Below are positions 1 through 12,600 of a stretch of 64,000 bases of DNA, piece by piece (the first letter of the stretch is position 1; every line of letters starts with the position of its first letter). Both the position numbers and the translations under genes were made by a program. This DNA comes from Metallyticus violacea (taxonomy: Eukaryota > Arthropoda > Insecta > Mantodea > Metallyticidae), in NCBI GenBank assembly GCA_030762175.1, contig CM060838.1, positions 23,368,001-23,432,000 on the forward strand, read 5' to 3'. Under the pieces are notes generated by a model. The model ran no database searches and had not been told where the DNA came from. It saw only the letters and a program-made list of their open reading frames with translations.

Positions 1-835
1 TCTTGCCTATTTCCTCCTGTTGTTTCTCCTCAAGGGTCATTCAAGCACCAACCATATTCAGTGCTTAACCAAGTTGCCAGAATAAGAGGCCAGCATGTTT
101 TCCAAATATGAGAAAGATGAAGAAATATTTAAGTCTCTGAAAAAATTTGATCATAGGTGCAAGAAATATAAAGCAGACCACATGAAAGAAATGGGATCAA
201 ATGAGAAGAGACGTGTGAAAATAGTTTCAATGGAGTGCCATGTAAGAACCATGCTCAGCTATAATCACTGATAATATTATAAAGAGTGATAATACATGTA
301 AATAAGCAGACACTGAAATAAATGAACATAGTGTGTCATCAAGGACTACCATTGTATTCTATTTTCATGGATTTGTGTTTAATAAGCATGTGAAAGCCTG
401 AATTGGTTATTACCATAAATAAAGAACTGTGTAAGTAAATTCATGTAATAAAACCAGATTAGACAAAAATATGAAAAAGGGAGGGAAAGAGATATAAAAT
501 TTAGATAGGATAATGATACAAAATGTAATAAAAACTACTGAAGTATTAGGATATTAATTTATAAGGAAACCCATAAACTTAAGATATGGAATGAAGAATT
601 AAATAAATGTATACCAAAAAAGCAAACAATTCTATTTCAAATGGATTAGTAGTAAGTAACAAGAGAATTTTATTGATCATAAAAAAAGAGAGCAATAATA
701 AAAATTAACAAGACAGGTGCAGAGAGGATCGTGGGAAACGTTTGGAAAAAGAAACATTATGCTTTGGGTTCTCAAAGATTTATTTTGAACATATTTAAGA
801 GTTTACAAAGTGAAATACAAGACTATTTTTTTTTT
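1..835. other. AT-rich intergenic left edge
   Basis: No recognisable gene is seen. A 58-codon plus-strand ORF (about 95-271), rich in Lys and Glu, has no family resemblance I can name and is probably chance. The missing 3' exon of the minus-strand MRG15 gene was looked for here and not found. Confidence 0.4.
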
Positions 836-1124
836 TAATTTATTTATGGACGCTCTTTAACATTCTTGGTCATCAGCGTCCCATTCAACTCAGGGCGTGA
901 AACGGCTGACAAATTTTGCTCAGAGGCCTCTCTTTCAGGCTTGAGGTTCTTTTTCATGCCGTAAATGTACGACACGGGACCCACGGCTTTACTTCCCTTC
1001 CAAAGGAAGCCATACTTAGGATTTTTACACCCAAAAAAATCCATCGGTCCTGGCCGGGTTCAAACTTGCGTTCTTTGGTGTAAGAGGCAAGTATGGTAAC
1101 CACTACACCACCAGGACCGACTAA
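836..1124 (-). repeat. tRNA-derived SINE, family 1
   Basis: On the minus strand the 5' part (about 1060-1124) looks like a decayed tRNA with an A-box-like GTGTAGTGG and a weak B box. It resembles glycine tRNA. A non-tRNA body follows that recurs at 54002, 32829 and 46676. The body carries a spurious 66-codon ORF. Insertion is in the intergenic space 3' of MRG15. Confidence 0.8.
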
Positions 1125-2244
1125 TACAAGACTAAGGCCAAAATAGATATAATATCAGAAAAGCAATGGCATGAATAAATACTACAAGGAATCTTTTTTT
1201 TTTTTTTTGAATGCCTATTTTTACTACTGAGGCACAACTGGCAGAAAAATTACACAGTGGATACAATATATGTGAAAATGAAATTACAGTAAAACAGATT
1301 ATTAAAAAAAATTTTTTTTTGCAAAGAATAAGAAGGCTCCTGGACCTGATAGAATTAATCTGGAGTTAACATTTAATATGGAAACCCAAAATTTAAAAAG
1401 GTGATTTAATTGTTAAATGATATATGGAGCATAGGATGCATATACATATTTTATATACATATATATAAATAAAAGGAAGGAACATAAATGTTGCAATTAC
1501 AGAGGAATTTCTCTTTTAAAAATATGTGCACTTATAATAAAGAATAAGATAAAATAAATAGTGGAAAATATATTGCTGGAAGGACAGTGTGGATCCATAA
1601 GGGAGGTGTTGTATTGATGGCATTTTTACAATAAAACAAATGATGGAGAAATGAATAGCATACAATTTACCACTATACCTCGTTTTTCTAGACTACATAA
1701 AAGCATATCATAAACTAAATAGATCCAAGTTATGGAATTTTATACTCTCCAAGTCGGAGAGTATAAAATACTACTGAGCTTAGTTAATACAATAAAGTCC
1801 TTATACAACCAAATAGAATGAAGAATATGTACAAGGATGGCCAGTATTTTTTTCATGCGATGGTGTCTAAACAATGATAGACAGAAAGACTAATGTACGG
1901 TGGGAACTTAAAATTGATTTCCCTTGATTATAATCAGGCATTGCAGCAATCATAAACTGGAGCTAGCTGTTAATGATTGCATGAGAGAAGTCCATGGAAT
2001 AAATTTCTTTCATATAACTTTAGAAAAAATATGTGCTCTATACAAGCAATCTCCTAAGAACCAAAGAGAACTAACACCTGTGCAAGAAATTTAGAACAAC
2101 AAATTTTGCATGTTGGGTGAGTTTTATCAACTAAAAGAATTGTGCAGACTGTGTGGGGGGAAAACTTTGAGAGTTTACATTCCCCTTTTGAAAAAGGTTG
2201 AGAGTGATGTTACATGAGATCACAAGGAAAGAGGTAAATATTCT
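1125..2244. other. AT-rich spacer, nothing recognised
   Basis: Many homopolymer A and T runs are present and no coding frame is supported. The short stretch near 1320-1360 (plus strand) faintly resembles the conserved RT phrase for a selected, defined gene in LINEs, but it is too short to call. Confidence 0.4.
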
Positions 2245-2642
2245 GGTTTACAGAAATATTTGACAAGTGTAGAGTTTGCGGAAAATTTAGTGAAAAATGC
2301 TTGCAGCACTGGGAGACTTAGCTGATCTTTCAGTGATATGCAAAAGAGGGAAATGACAGTGCCAACAGCAGAAAAACTGGGGAAAAAAAGAAAAAAGAAG
2401 AAAAAAAAAGTTTTTAAGTATTTCAGCCATTGCAGCAAAATCTAGGCTTTTACACCAAGGTAGCAAATTATGTAACTAAATTAAGTAAATTTTTGCCTAT
2501 GTTAAGATGCAATAAAGTACAAAGTATCTGTGCAGGACAGAAGTATAGCAGTCTTCCTGTCAATTTAGAATCTCAATTATTTGCTACTCAGTCATCTGAG
2601 AGAAATGAATGACGATTTGCTGCAGTTAATTATAATTAATCT

Positions 2643-2870
2643 ATAATTGATATTATTGTATGATTTAGTTTAACTACACACTCTTAATGCTTCACTTACC
2701 TGTCATAATATACAGAACCGGTTTCGAGAACGTTTCATTCTAATTATCAGCTTGGCTAAAATTCTAAAATGTTCTGGAAACTGGTTCTATATATTATGAC
2801 AAGTAAGTGAAGCATTAAGAGTGTGTAGTTCAACTAAATCATACAATAATATCAGTTATACGATTGGCTT
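2643..2870. mobile_element. Foldback Penelope-type terminal element
   Basis: Two inverted arms of about 80-95 bp (roughly 2643-2735 and 2765-2865) carry the same text, including the block for GACAAGTAAGTGAAGC and AAGAGTGTGTAG. The minus-strand arm holds a hammerhead-like core (2712-2755). The insert sits inside the hAT relic. Similar units occur at 53965-54420 and 18923-19110. Confidence 0.65.
2712..2755 (-). ncRNA. Putative hammerhead ribozyme, degenerate
   Basis: The minus strand reads CTGATAA, a T, an arm AGAA with matching TTCT, then GAAA and the palindrome ACCGGT followed by T. The core differs from CTGANGA by one base (A for G). Stem I is at most 2 bp. It is probably a decayed copy. 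Confidence 0.45.
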
Positions 2871-3500
2871 TACTGTGCAAATTCCAATTAACATTTTAAT
2901 TATAATTAATCTGTTAATTAACTGTATTAAATCTATACGAATAACATGAGGAGCAAGGTATAATGTATGGAGAGGAAAGTATAATCCACTTCTGTAATTA
3001 ATTTACAATCTCAGACAACAGGAAAATTATTAGAGCTTTCAGGGAGTACAAAGAATACAGAAATGATGAAAGAAAACTAGGTTGTCTACTGTCACTTCTT
3101 TGTGCTTAAGACACTATTGCTATACCTATAGCTGAGTGTGAACAGTCAATTAGTTCCATGAACAAGATTGTAACCCCAATAAGAAATGCTCTTTTGATGG
3201 AACATATAGCTGACTTTATGTTCATCAATTTAACTGGACCTCCTCTTTCTCAATTCCACCCACTGCCATATGTGAAATCCTCACTGTCAACTGGGAGGCA
3301 TTCAGTGAACTCTCCTGTTGTAAAAAGAAAAGTGACTGCAAAGCAATCTTAGAGCCAGTCTGGAAAATTCTAAAGAGTCAGGTGAGCGCCAGTAATTTTC
3401 CAATTAAATTCTTGATTACAGCCTGAAATATTTGCTGCTCAGCAAACAATATGAGCACATAAATTATGGAAAAAAGAAAAGGAAAAAACATGAAAATTAC

Positions 3501-3603
3501 CTCTGCATACTGTGGCCTCTCAAATTTGTACAGTAATTGTGTTCCCAACATAACATTGAAGTACTCTTTGATGCCATTTGTAACCTCAATTAATGCAGTT
3601 TCT
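3501..3603 (-). CDS. MORF4L1: MRG15 coding exon 7 (last seen)
   Basis: This 103-nt exon encodes [20 protein letters not shown] then QYAE, the MRG core. Donor GTAATT follows in phase 0, so at least one further exon is required. None is visible from 1 to 3500. Confidence 0.93.
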
Positions 3604-6600
3604 CTGAAATCAAAACAGCATAAATATGATTAGACACATGAAAACACTTGCTGCATTTCCTAAATGTTAACATTAGAAATAAATGTTTTGCTTTTATCGC
3701 ATGCCTTATCTTGATGCAAGTGTCATGGTGGTCTTAAAAGGAACTGTGGAATATTCAGATTATGGTGATAAAGTAAATTTTTAAAATTACAAATTACAAT
3801 TGTTGCCAATATTTGTATATTCAAAACTGGCAAAAGAATATGCTGGTTTACCACTTGCATCTTCCAGCAAAACTAGATATATAGTTACAAATAGGCCAAT
3901 ACATCCCCCACCACCTTCATTGTTGCTGTTGCTACTGTAACCATCATCAATATCACCACATTCATAATTTCAGTCAGTCAGCAGTTACTTACTTATTGGG
4001 AGTATTACTTTTACTGGAAGTTTTGTGTTTCACATAGTTTTCCACTATTTCATCCACTGTAACTTTTGCTGGGAGGTTTACCAGCTGAAACCGAAAATAT
4101 TATTTTTATTAAACATATCAGAACATCTGATCCAGCATTAACCTTGTGTTAATTTTAGAATAGTGCCAAAAATAGTGTAATTTAAACAGATAGTTACTTT
4201 CTTCTGCCTAGAGATAAGGTCCCAATCATCTACCAGCCAAGGTTTCAGTTCATCTGGTATTTTAACCTTCACTTCCACTTTTGTAAGAAACTGCTCTTCC
4301 TGAAATTAAATATCATAAAAGAATTCCACACAGATTTACAATTAGAGACCTATAACTATGATTACTGGAGGAAATCATGAATACGTAGGTTATCTTTAGA
4401 TACTTATAGAATTTGTTATGTGCAATATTATGAGTTTTACTTTCAATTTAAATTAAGCTAGAATCCTGATTTTTTTTCTCAAAAATATTCCAGTGATTTC
4501 AGGTAGAAAACAAACTTTCCAATCTTGGTCTTAGGAAAGTTCTTTTCCTACCCTTTTACAATGCCAAACTTATTTTAAAAGACTTTTAACCCAAACAGCA
4601 CAAGAACAGTAACATTTTAGCAAAATAATGCCATAGTAAAAGAAATCTGCATTATACTGATCCTTAAGACAAATTTTAAAAATGAGCTTTTAGTGCAATA
4701 ATTAGTTTTCTGAAATTTTAAAACATTAACTTAAAATGATAAGTTGCTATTAACATTTTTACTTTATACAAATAGTATTAATTAAAAGTCACATACCACC
4801 TAAATAACTTTATTATTGATGTCTATAATGAGAGCCATCCAATTAACTCACAGTTTCAACAGTTGGATCTAATCTGCCCCTCTTCTTGCGAGGAACATCT
4901 GATGAGGAATCTTGAGAAGAAGATGGTGTTGACACAGGTCCCTTGTTTTTGACAGTTGTTGATTTGTCAGCCAGTGGCGTGGATGCACGGCTATCTGGGT
5001 CCTTTCCTCCAGCCTCTGATTTTCTTGTTTTAGATTTTTTATTCCTTCTATAATATTATTAAAAAAGCAATAATTATAATATTTCAATAAGTAACAAAAC
5101 ATTACCTGAATAATTATACAATGCATGAAAAATTTCTGTAAACTACCAGTATTTTACATATACTTGCCTTATAGTGATATTCAAATACATAAATTGGCTA
5201 CATCTATGAATTGGTTTAGTTTCAATGCAAATTCTTGAAAATTTATAAACAGTAAAGCAAACATAATTGTTTTACAGTATATAAATATAAAAGTAAACAA
5301 AGGCCACAGGGTTTAGGATGGACGAAAACTCGATTGTCATTAATTTTTTTTTTTAATAGTTAACACGCATTTTATTAGCTGAGGGACTACACATAGTGGA
5401 TATTGATGATACATGAGATAAAATGATAAATTCGGAAAGAATTTTTTTAAGGAAGGAAACATTCTAGGCCTAAGTTTAGGGTACCTCCCCTGCATTTGTC
5501 ATTTATCAGGACTGATCTGGAAAAAACCTCAGTCAGGAAGGTTGATCCTGGATGGAATCGAATGCCAGGCCTCCTGCTCACGAGATCATGTCTTAACTAT
5601 CTCAGCCACCCATGTTGGTTTCATTAATTTGCTATAATTGAAAATCTGAGAAGCCTTATTGAGAAATCTAATTCTGCTTAGCAATATACAAACTGCAATA
5701 TTAACAGAAACAGCCAGAATATGAAATATAGCAACTGTAGGAGTAGATTAGGAGCACTTGGCTTTTAAGATGTCCATGTAAATATACAGGGCTTAAATGC
5801 TTCAAAATATTCTTACATTGGGAGCAAGATTTCATTTTAATATTGTGAGAACAGGATACTTTTGTTTCAGTTTCAGGTAAATATTATTTCAGATGGAAGA
5901 AAATCCAGTACTTTTCTGTTAATGTGCCATACAAAGATATAGTGAAACTGTCACAAGCTGCTGTTGTAATGTCATAAGTTACATAATTCTGTACATCACA
6001 GTGCCATCAAATTGCTTGAAATTTTACTTCAATAAGATGCATTGCAAAATGATAAGACCAACTGACAAAACTCATCATGTACAGAGAAAAGCTGAAATAA
6101 AACATATTTGAACTTAATTACATAAAATTTTATAATCTTTATCATATGATTAATCACAAACAAATGATTTCCCATCAGAGACTGCTACATACAAAAAAAA
6201 CAGTTCCTTGTAAAATAATAAGAACAATTGTCATTCATGTCCTATAAAGTAACTTTTTTTCAGAACAACCTAAATCACACGATATGTCATACCCTGTCTA
6301 AGCTACTGTAATGTAGACAGTTCAATTTCATTCCATGCAGATATAATATAGGCCTTTAATTCTTGCACACTGGCATATTGCTTCCCATCGTGATAAACTA
6401 ACCTGCATAAGATTCCCCATTTTTTCTCTATATGGTTTAGGTCTGTGGAATTGGCAGATCATTACATAACACTAACTCTTTTGTGGCAAAACCATTCCCT
6501 TGTGGATCTGGTAGTATGGATGGTTGCATTATCCTTCTGAAATATTCAATTCTATGTTCCTATCCTCTCTGCAACAGGTAAAAGGTGCTTTTCAAACAGT

Positions 6601-9600
6601 GTTTGATAGTGTATAACTTTCATACAACCTGCAGAGAATGGAAGATGTGCTTTCTTCATCAAATCCATCCCAGACCATCAGAGACTTTCCTCCTTAGTGC
6701 CTCTTTATAAACACTTCCTCTTCTTTTTTGGGGTTATGCAAGTAGCATGCCCAACCATCAAAATTGTTCAAGTTGAATTTCTTTTTATCACTGAGTATTA
6801 TACGCTTCCACTCTTCCTTCCAGGTGTGTTCCTTAGCCCAGTCAACCCATCTCTGTTTATCAGATAGGGTTTCTTTATCTTGTATTTCAATATGTTTGTT
6901 TGTCTGACTAGCCTGGATATCTTCAATTTGTGAGCATTGACAGTGGAATTATAAGCAATTGTCCCAGGGATGATCCACTAACACTGAACTTTCTAATCAC
7001 TGGCCTCTTTTGTTGAGGCATGAATTTTTTAGGTCTTTCAGTCTCCTTTTTTTATTCTATAATTACTTCCTATCTTCTGAAAGTTATTTATCATGCATAG
7101 TGCCCTATCACTGAGATAGGAAGCACTTCAATATGAATATCCTTAGATTCTATACCATTTGCCTAAAAAATTGCACAACTCAGAAGTGCCGCCATTTTCC
7201 AGCTGCTGTTTTGCTATTGTAAACATTGATTGTCACATTTCAAATATTACCAATTGTCACAGAACTAACACTGCCATCTAGTGGCAATACCCCAGCTGCC
7301 TTATTGAAACATAATATTTTATAAACCTCGTAAACAGAACTTAACTCAACAATTGCAACACTGCCCTGCAAAAATAACATGCACTCACTACAGACAGGGC
7401 AGCAGATATTTATAGATTGCATCAGTGTTACTATTAAATTATTCATGTTGAACATATGGTATGAATCTCTAAGAAGTGTAAGGCAAAGAATAATCGTAAT
7501 AAGTACAGTGATTTGAACACATTAGAGGCATGCTTATGATTGCAAACTAAAACGTTAAAAGTAGCACCATTCACCGGGAAATTTATGCTCAAGTCTTCTG
7601 GAATCACAAAGACACACTTCTCACAGCATTCCAGTCTCAAGGGCAAATGGCAAGTTCTTGAGCATACTCCATATAGCCCCAACCTTGCTCCAAGTAACTT
7701 CCATTCTTTCCACCCTGCCCTCTTACACATCATCTTTTGGGTGAACATTTCCCTGATAATGGAGCACTGAAAGGTTCTGACAGCAGTCCAAAGAATTTTA
7801 TATTGGATTTCTGGGGCTTTTGAAATAATTGGACAACTGTTGAGAAATAAAAGTATTTTTCAATAAGTATTCTTTGTGTGTTAAGTTCTATATCCATTTG
7901 TAATTTACTTAATGACTTACCCTAGTACATGCCCAAAACAGTATACTTACTTGTAATCATAGGCACCAACTTCAATAATATATTGGAGGGGAGAGGGATT
8001 AACCTCCCTCTATAAGATTTGCAAATATATGCATTATAACACTTATAACACAAACCAAAATACATGGTTTGTAAATGTTCATTGATGTAACTAAAATGTA
8101 TACCTCTATTAATGACATGCATTAATAAGCACACAAATTGAAACAAAGTAACAAGTTTATGATCAGTAGTAAACTGAAATAAAATCTATGAATTTGTTCA
8201 AAAACTTTGTTAGGTTTTATTTTAAAAAATAAATCTATAAACTGAAAACATGCAAATCAATGAAAATAGCTTAAGACATAAAAAAACACTATAAATTAAA
8301 ACCATGCAAATCAATAACATTTTAGAAAACAAAAAAACTTAAGAAAACATATGTTTCGAAAGCCTGGCAAATGTCTATTGCCACAATTCAAGAGCAAGAT
8401 GCAATGAGGTTGCCTAGAATAGGAAAAAAGAAAAATGACACAAAGTAGAGTGGTGCATTGATTCCTCATCCTGGACGACCAACATTTTTAATCATTTGCA
8501 TTAGCCTGCATGCAGATTCAGCAATTGTTAAGGACTGTAGATGAGTGGATTATGACTCACCTTAGAGAGAAAGCAAATCAGCTGTCTTCTTGCTAGTAAT
8601 TAGAAGGCATTTGGACTCCAAATATGTCAGATGCATCTTTTTCTTAGGCTGGGTGAGCTAATTTTTTTAGTTTCAAAATTTAGTGGGTATATTACCTTAA
8701 ATTACAAATGCCCTTTGATCAAAATTTGCCCCGGAAGTTGAACTGGAATTATCTTCAGTTGGGTTATATTTGGACAGTTGTATTTTATTATTATTGCATT
8801 TTCATGGAAGATTTCAAAACTCATTGGCTACACCATTTGTAAGTAACACTAGTTGACACCAGTCCCATTTATTTGTTGATATTATGTAAAGTTTAAGCAG
8901 TTATGGCTAAGGTTCATTCAAATAATTCTTTATTGTCTACTTTATAAGATTGTTAGGGGCCATGTCGTTTATATTAGTGAGTCAAATACACGGTTCATAC
9001 CAGCTAATCAAATTAAAATTATGAGCAATAACTTTAAAGATCTAATCTTGAAGTTTAAAGTTATTTCCTCCAATCCTCTGTTCCTACCTTGTAATACAAC
9101 TACAGATCAAGGTATATAAAATTATGCATTATACAAGTCTATCATTGCCATCTAAAACAAGACTGCCATGGGTGTTCAAGGTTGTTAAGGCGCAGATTCA
9201 TGAGCTCCTGCTGTATGGGGACCATTCTTCCTGATATAGGTTTTTTCCAGGTTTTCCTCAGTCCTCATAAATGGCAAATGCGGGGAGATACCCTAAACTT
9301 AGGCCTGAAACTTTTCCTTTAAAAAAAAAACAACTCCTTTCTCAATTTATCATTCCATCTTATATATCATCAGCATCCACCACCTGTGATGCCTCAGTAG
9401 ATAAAACAGGCATTAAACACTATTAAAAAAATCTAGAACAAGAAGCAATGAGGAAGTTGCTGTGAATACAAAAAAAGAAAAATATTACTCAAGGATGTGA
9501 ACAAAGGTCCATAAAATGTGTCAGATAAAGCCCTTTAGAAAGTGAAGCTAGAAAAAGTAGTTTCCAAAGTTTAACTCACAATTGACTATTACATGGTTAT

Positions 9601-12600
9601 TTAATATATTATATATACTCACTGTGGATTAGCTTTGTGCGCTTTTTGCAGCTCCTTTTGCTTTTGCACATTAGCTTCATTATATTTTAATACTCGACTT
9701 TCAGGAACCCATTCATCCCAGCTATAAGTGTAAAAGAAACATTCCTACATCAATTGATATGATGATATTGCCAATGTACTGTACAGTTAAAGATTATTGC
9801 ATATAGCAACAAAACTGTTAAATTCTAATGAGTGACATATAAGGGTACGCATGCACACATTTATTCAATGAAAAACCGCTTATATATCTAGTTGGGTATA
9901 TATAATTTTATACAATATATATAAAAATTCAACATCTGCAATTAACTGAATTTCTGCTCATATTTAAATCATTTAAAAAGCTTCCATATATGACATTGTT
10001 TGTATAATGGCTTTCACAGCCAGTATCAATTATGTAAACTGAGTCTTCTGGACATAAGGTCGTAGTTCAATGGGATTCTCCTCCATCTTCCCATAAGTTT
10101 CATCCACAACTTCTGTGGACATCTGTGGTGTGCTCAACCTAATCATCTTGAAGAAAAGGCAGTGATTGACTAGTTGATGGAAATAATGACAGGTATATAT
10201 AGTGGGGATGCCGTGGAACTGAGCTCCTATTGGTTTGCTTAACTAAGGGGACTGGATATAAGCTGGAACTCGTAGGTGTTTCCAGAGGGGTGTTGGTTAC
10301 TGATTGGTTCACATAGTTTCTTTGTCTTGGTATTTTGCAAAGCTGGATACCATTCTGAATGCAATTTCAGAGCTTCTTCTTTCCTGTTAAAGTTGTTTCT
10401 ATGCTTATAAATTTCAATTGCCTCTCAGTAGAAGCAAGGATTTTTTTTTTGACTAGCGTTTAACGCTCCTTTTTAGGCACCACAGGCAGTATAAGCAAAG
10501 ATGAGATGTTGAGGTTAATATATTGGTATCTTAATATAAATTTTATGCTCCATGTCAGCTAGAAGTACATGCTCAGCACATGCCAAGGTCATTAAGGCAT
10601 GGTCTCATGAGGGGAGATCTGGGGTTTGAATACAGAAGGACGTCCCAGTCCCTGACTGGGGTTTTTCAGATTTCCTCAGTCCTCATAAATGCTACATGCC
10701 AGGGAGGTACTCTAAACTTAGACCTGGAACATTTCCTTCCTTAAAACAATCCTTTCCCAATATATAATTTTATCCCATGTATCATCAGTGTCCACTGCCT
10801 GTGGTGCCTCAGAAGTAAAAACAGCCATTTAACACCATTCAAAAAAAAAAAAAAAATAGGCTCAACAACATCTGGGAAGATGAAGGAGAAGATTCCCTTG
10901 GCCTTACAGCCTGGAAGACTCAGTTTACATGATATTATCTGTTCACTATTAAAAATGTGCACTCTACAGCTTTGAGGTAGTCTGTTAAATCAAGCAATAC
11001 CTAAAACTGTATTCATCTAGTACAATTTTTATGCATAATACTGAGCCATCCAATTATCTGATGACCAATGCAGTGATTGGGGGATAGCATCAGTTGATGA
11101 GTCAATGCTTAAAGGCAATCAGGCTTAGAGTCAGGGCAGGTGGATAGGTTTTTACTGAACTGCTACACTGACCTTGAGTCTCATGCCATTCAGTAAGTGT
11201 TGTCCGAACAGTGAGAGAAACAATGCATGCCTAATCTTAAACTAGTGTGGCAAATACTAGGCCCTATTTATTCTATTCCATAAAAAATATTTATTTATAT
11301 TTGTATGATGTCTGTACCGAGCTTGTGCTGTCAGGGGATTATTTGAAGGGAAATTCCCAGGTGATCAAGTTCCTAGCCATAATAGATTAATAAATTAGTA
11401 GTATTTACACATTTACAATAAACTAAAGTATAGCATTCATCAAGAAAGCAATTTAATTTGTCAAAGAGATTTAAGAAGAGTAATGTGTAATTTCCTAAGC
11501 TTAAGACAGAAATGTGTGAAAAATGAAGGCAGGCAGTTCCAGAATCTCCTTGCATGATTTGGGTGAGTATTTAATTTTTAAGTGCATTAGAATTTATTAG
11601 ACTGTCATCCTAGTGTTTCTACCAGCAATTCTTGTGCTGCCCCATCCACTTGCTTTGACTCTAGTGTAGCCTGGCTGGCCATGAGCAATAGTTTACAGGC
11701 TGATAAGAGTTCCAACAGTCATCAGATAATTTGATGATCTGATATTTGAATAGTATGTATGAAATTTCCTTCAAGAGAATAACATATTCGTGCCCAAGAA
11801 GTATGCTTACCTTTTGTTCCAACCAGCATAATGTATATAATATCTTACATTCTTTTCCTTTGCTTCTGCCTCCAAACACTTTGCTTCGTAAATAAGAGGC
11901 CCATGAAAGCACAGCACTTTCTCTCCTGAAACATTATTTTGCAGCTAAAAAATGACCTGACATTCCACAGTGCACAAATTTGTATTATTTTAAATTGTAT
12001 CAAATGTCAATGCAGAAAATTGTCCAAAATTTGTTTTTCTTTGGCCTTCAAAAGCAATAGATAATGCTAGCTGGCAAATGAGACAATTTCATGGCAGATC
12101 CAATAAAAGCTGATCATTTTAACTCAGTAAGTATTTAAATTGGGATAGCCTGTAAACAAATAAAAACACTTAACAGTTTCTTTACATTTTTTCTACAGTC
12201 AGTTGCACCGGTAACTGCTGGATCCAAGTATTAAGATGAAAATTAGGCTAGTACTTTCTCCAAGATAACAAAATTATTCCATTACATGAGTAAAATAAAC
12301 ATGCATAATTTTACATTATGCTCCAGGACATAACTTACATAAGTATTACAGAACTACTTCTAAATAACCCAAAAGAAATGTACACCAAGTATGCTATAAT
12401 ATACCTAAGTTTTGAATTGCTTTTTGCTATACTTGGAGCAAAATATACATTTCTGACAGAACAACAATATAGGATGATAGGAAAGTCAATATCCTGTTAG
12501 AGAAATAATTAATATCCTTTTACATTAAAGTTAATAAAAGAAATAACAACTACTTATAAGTTTAATTTGGTAATGCAGTATAGCATGAAAAGGTACACAG

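Larger units (their letters stand above)
2245..3352 (+). pseudogene. Broken hAT-type transposase-like gene (KIAA1586-like)
   Basis: Short plus-strand frames resemble the C-terminal half of the KIAA1586 / hAT-dimerisation family. One part reads YLTSVEFAENL, then DMQKREMTVPTA and GFYTKVANYVTKL (about 2250-2500). The terminal dimerisation block lies at about 3120-3350: CEQSISSMNKIVTPIRNALL followed by a glycine-proline-proline segment typical of these proteins. Stops and frameshifts separate the blocks, and a foldback Penelope-type insert (2643-2870) splits them. The copy is therefore dead. The family label is from recalled similarity and has not been searched. Confidence 0.6.

Noticed and set aside
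4869..5126. 85-codon minus-strand ORF
   Set aside because: It is a shifted frame over MRG15 exon 4; the correct frame joins the flanking exons in phase.
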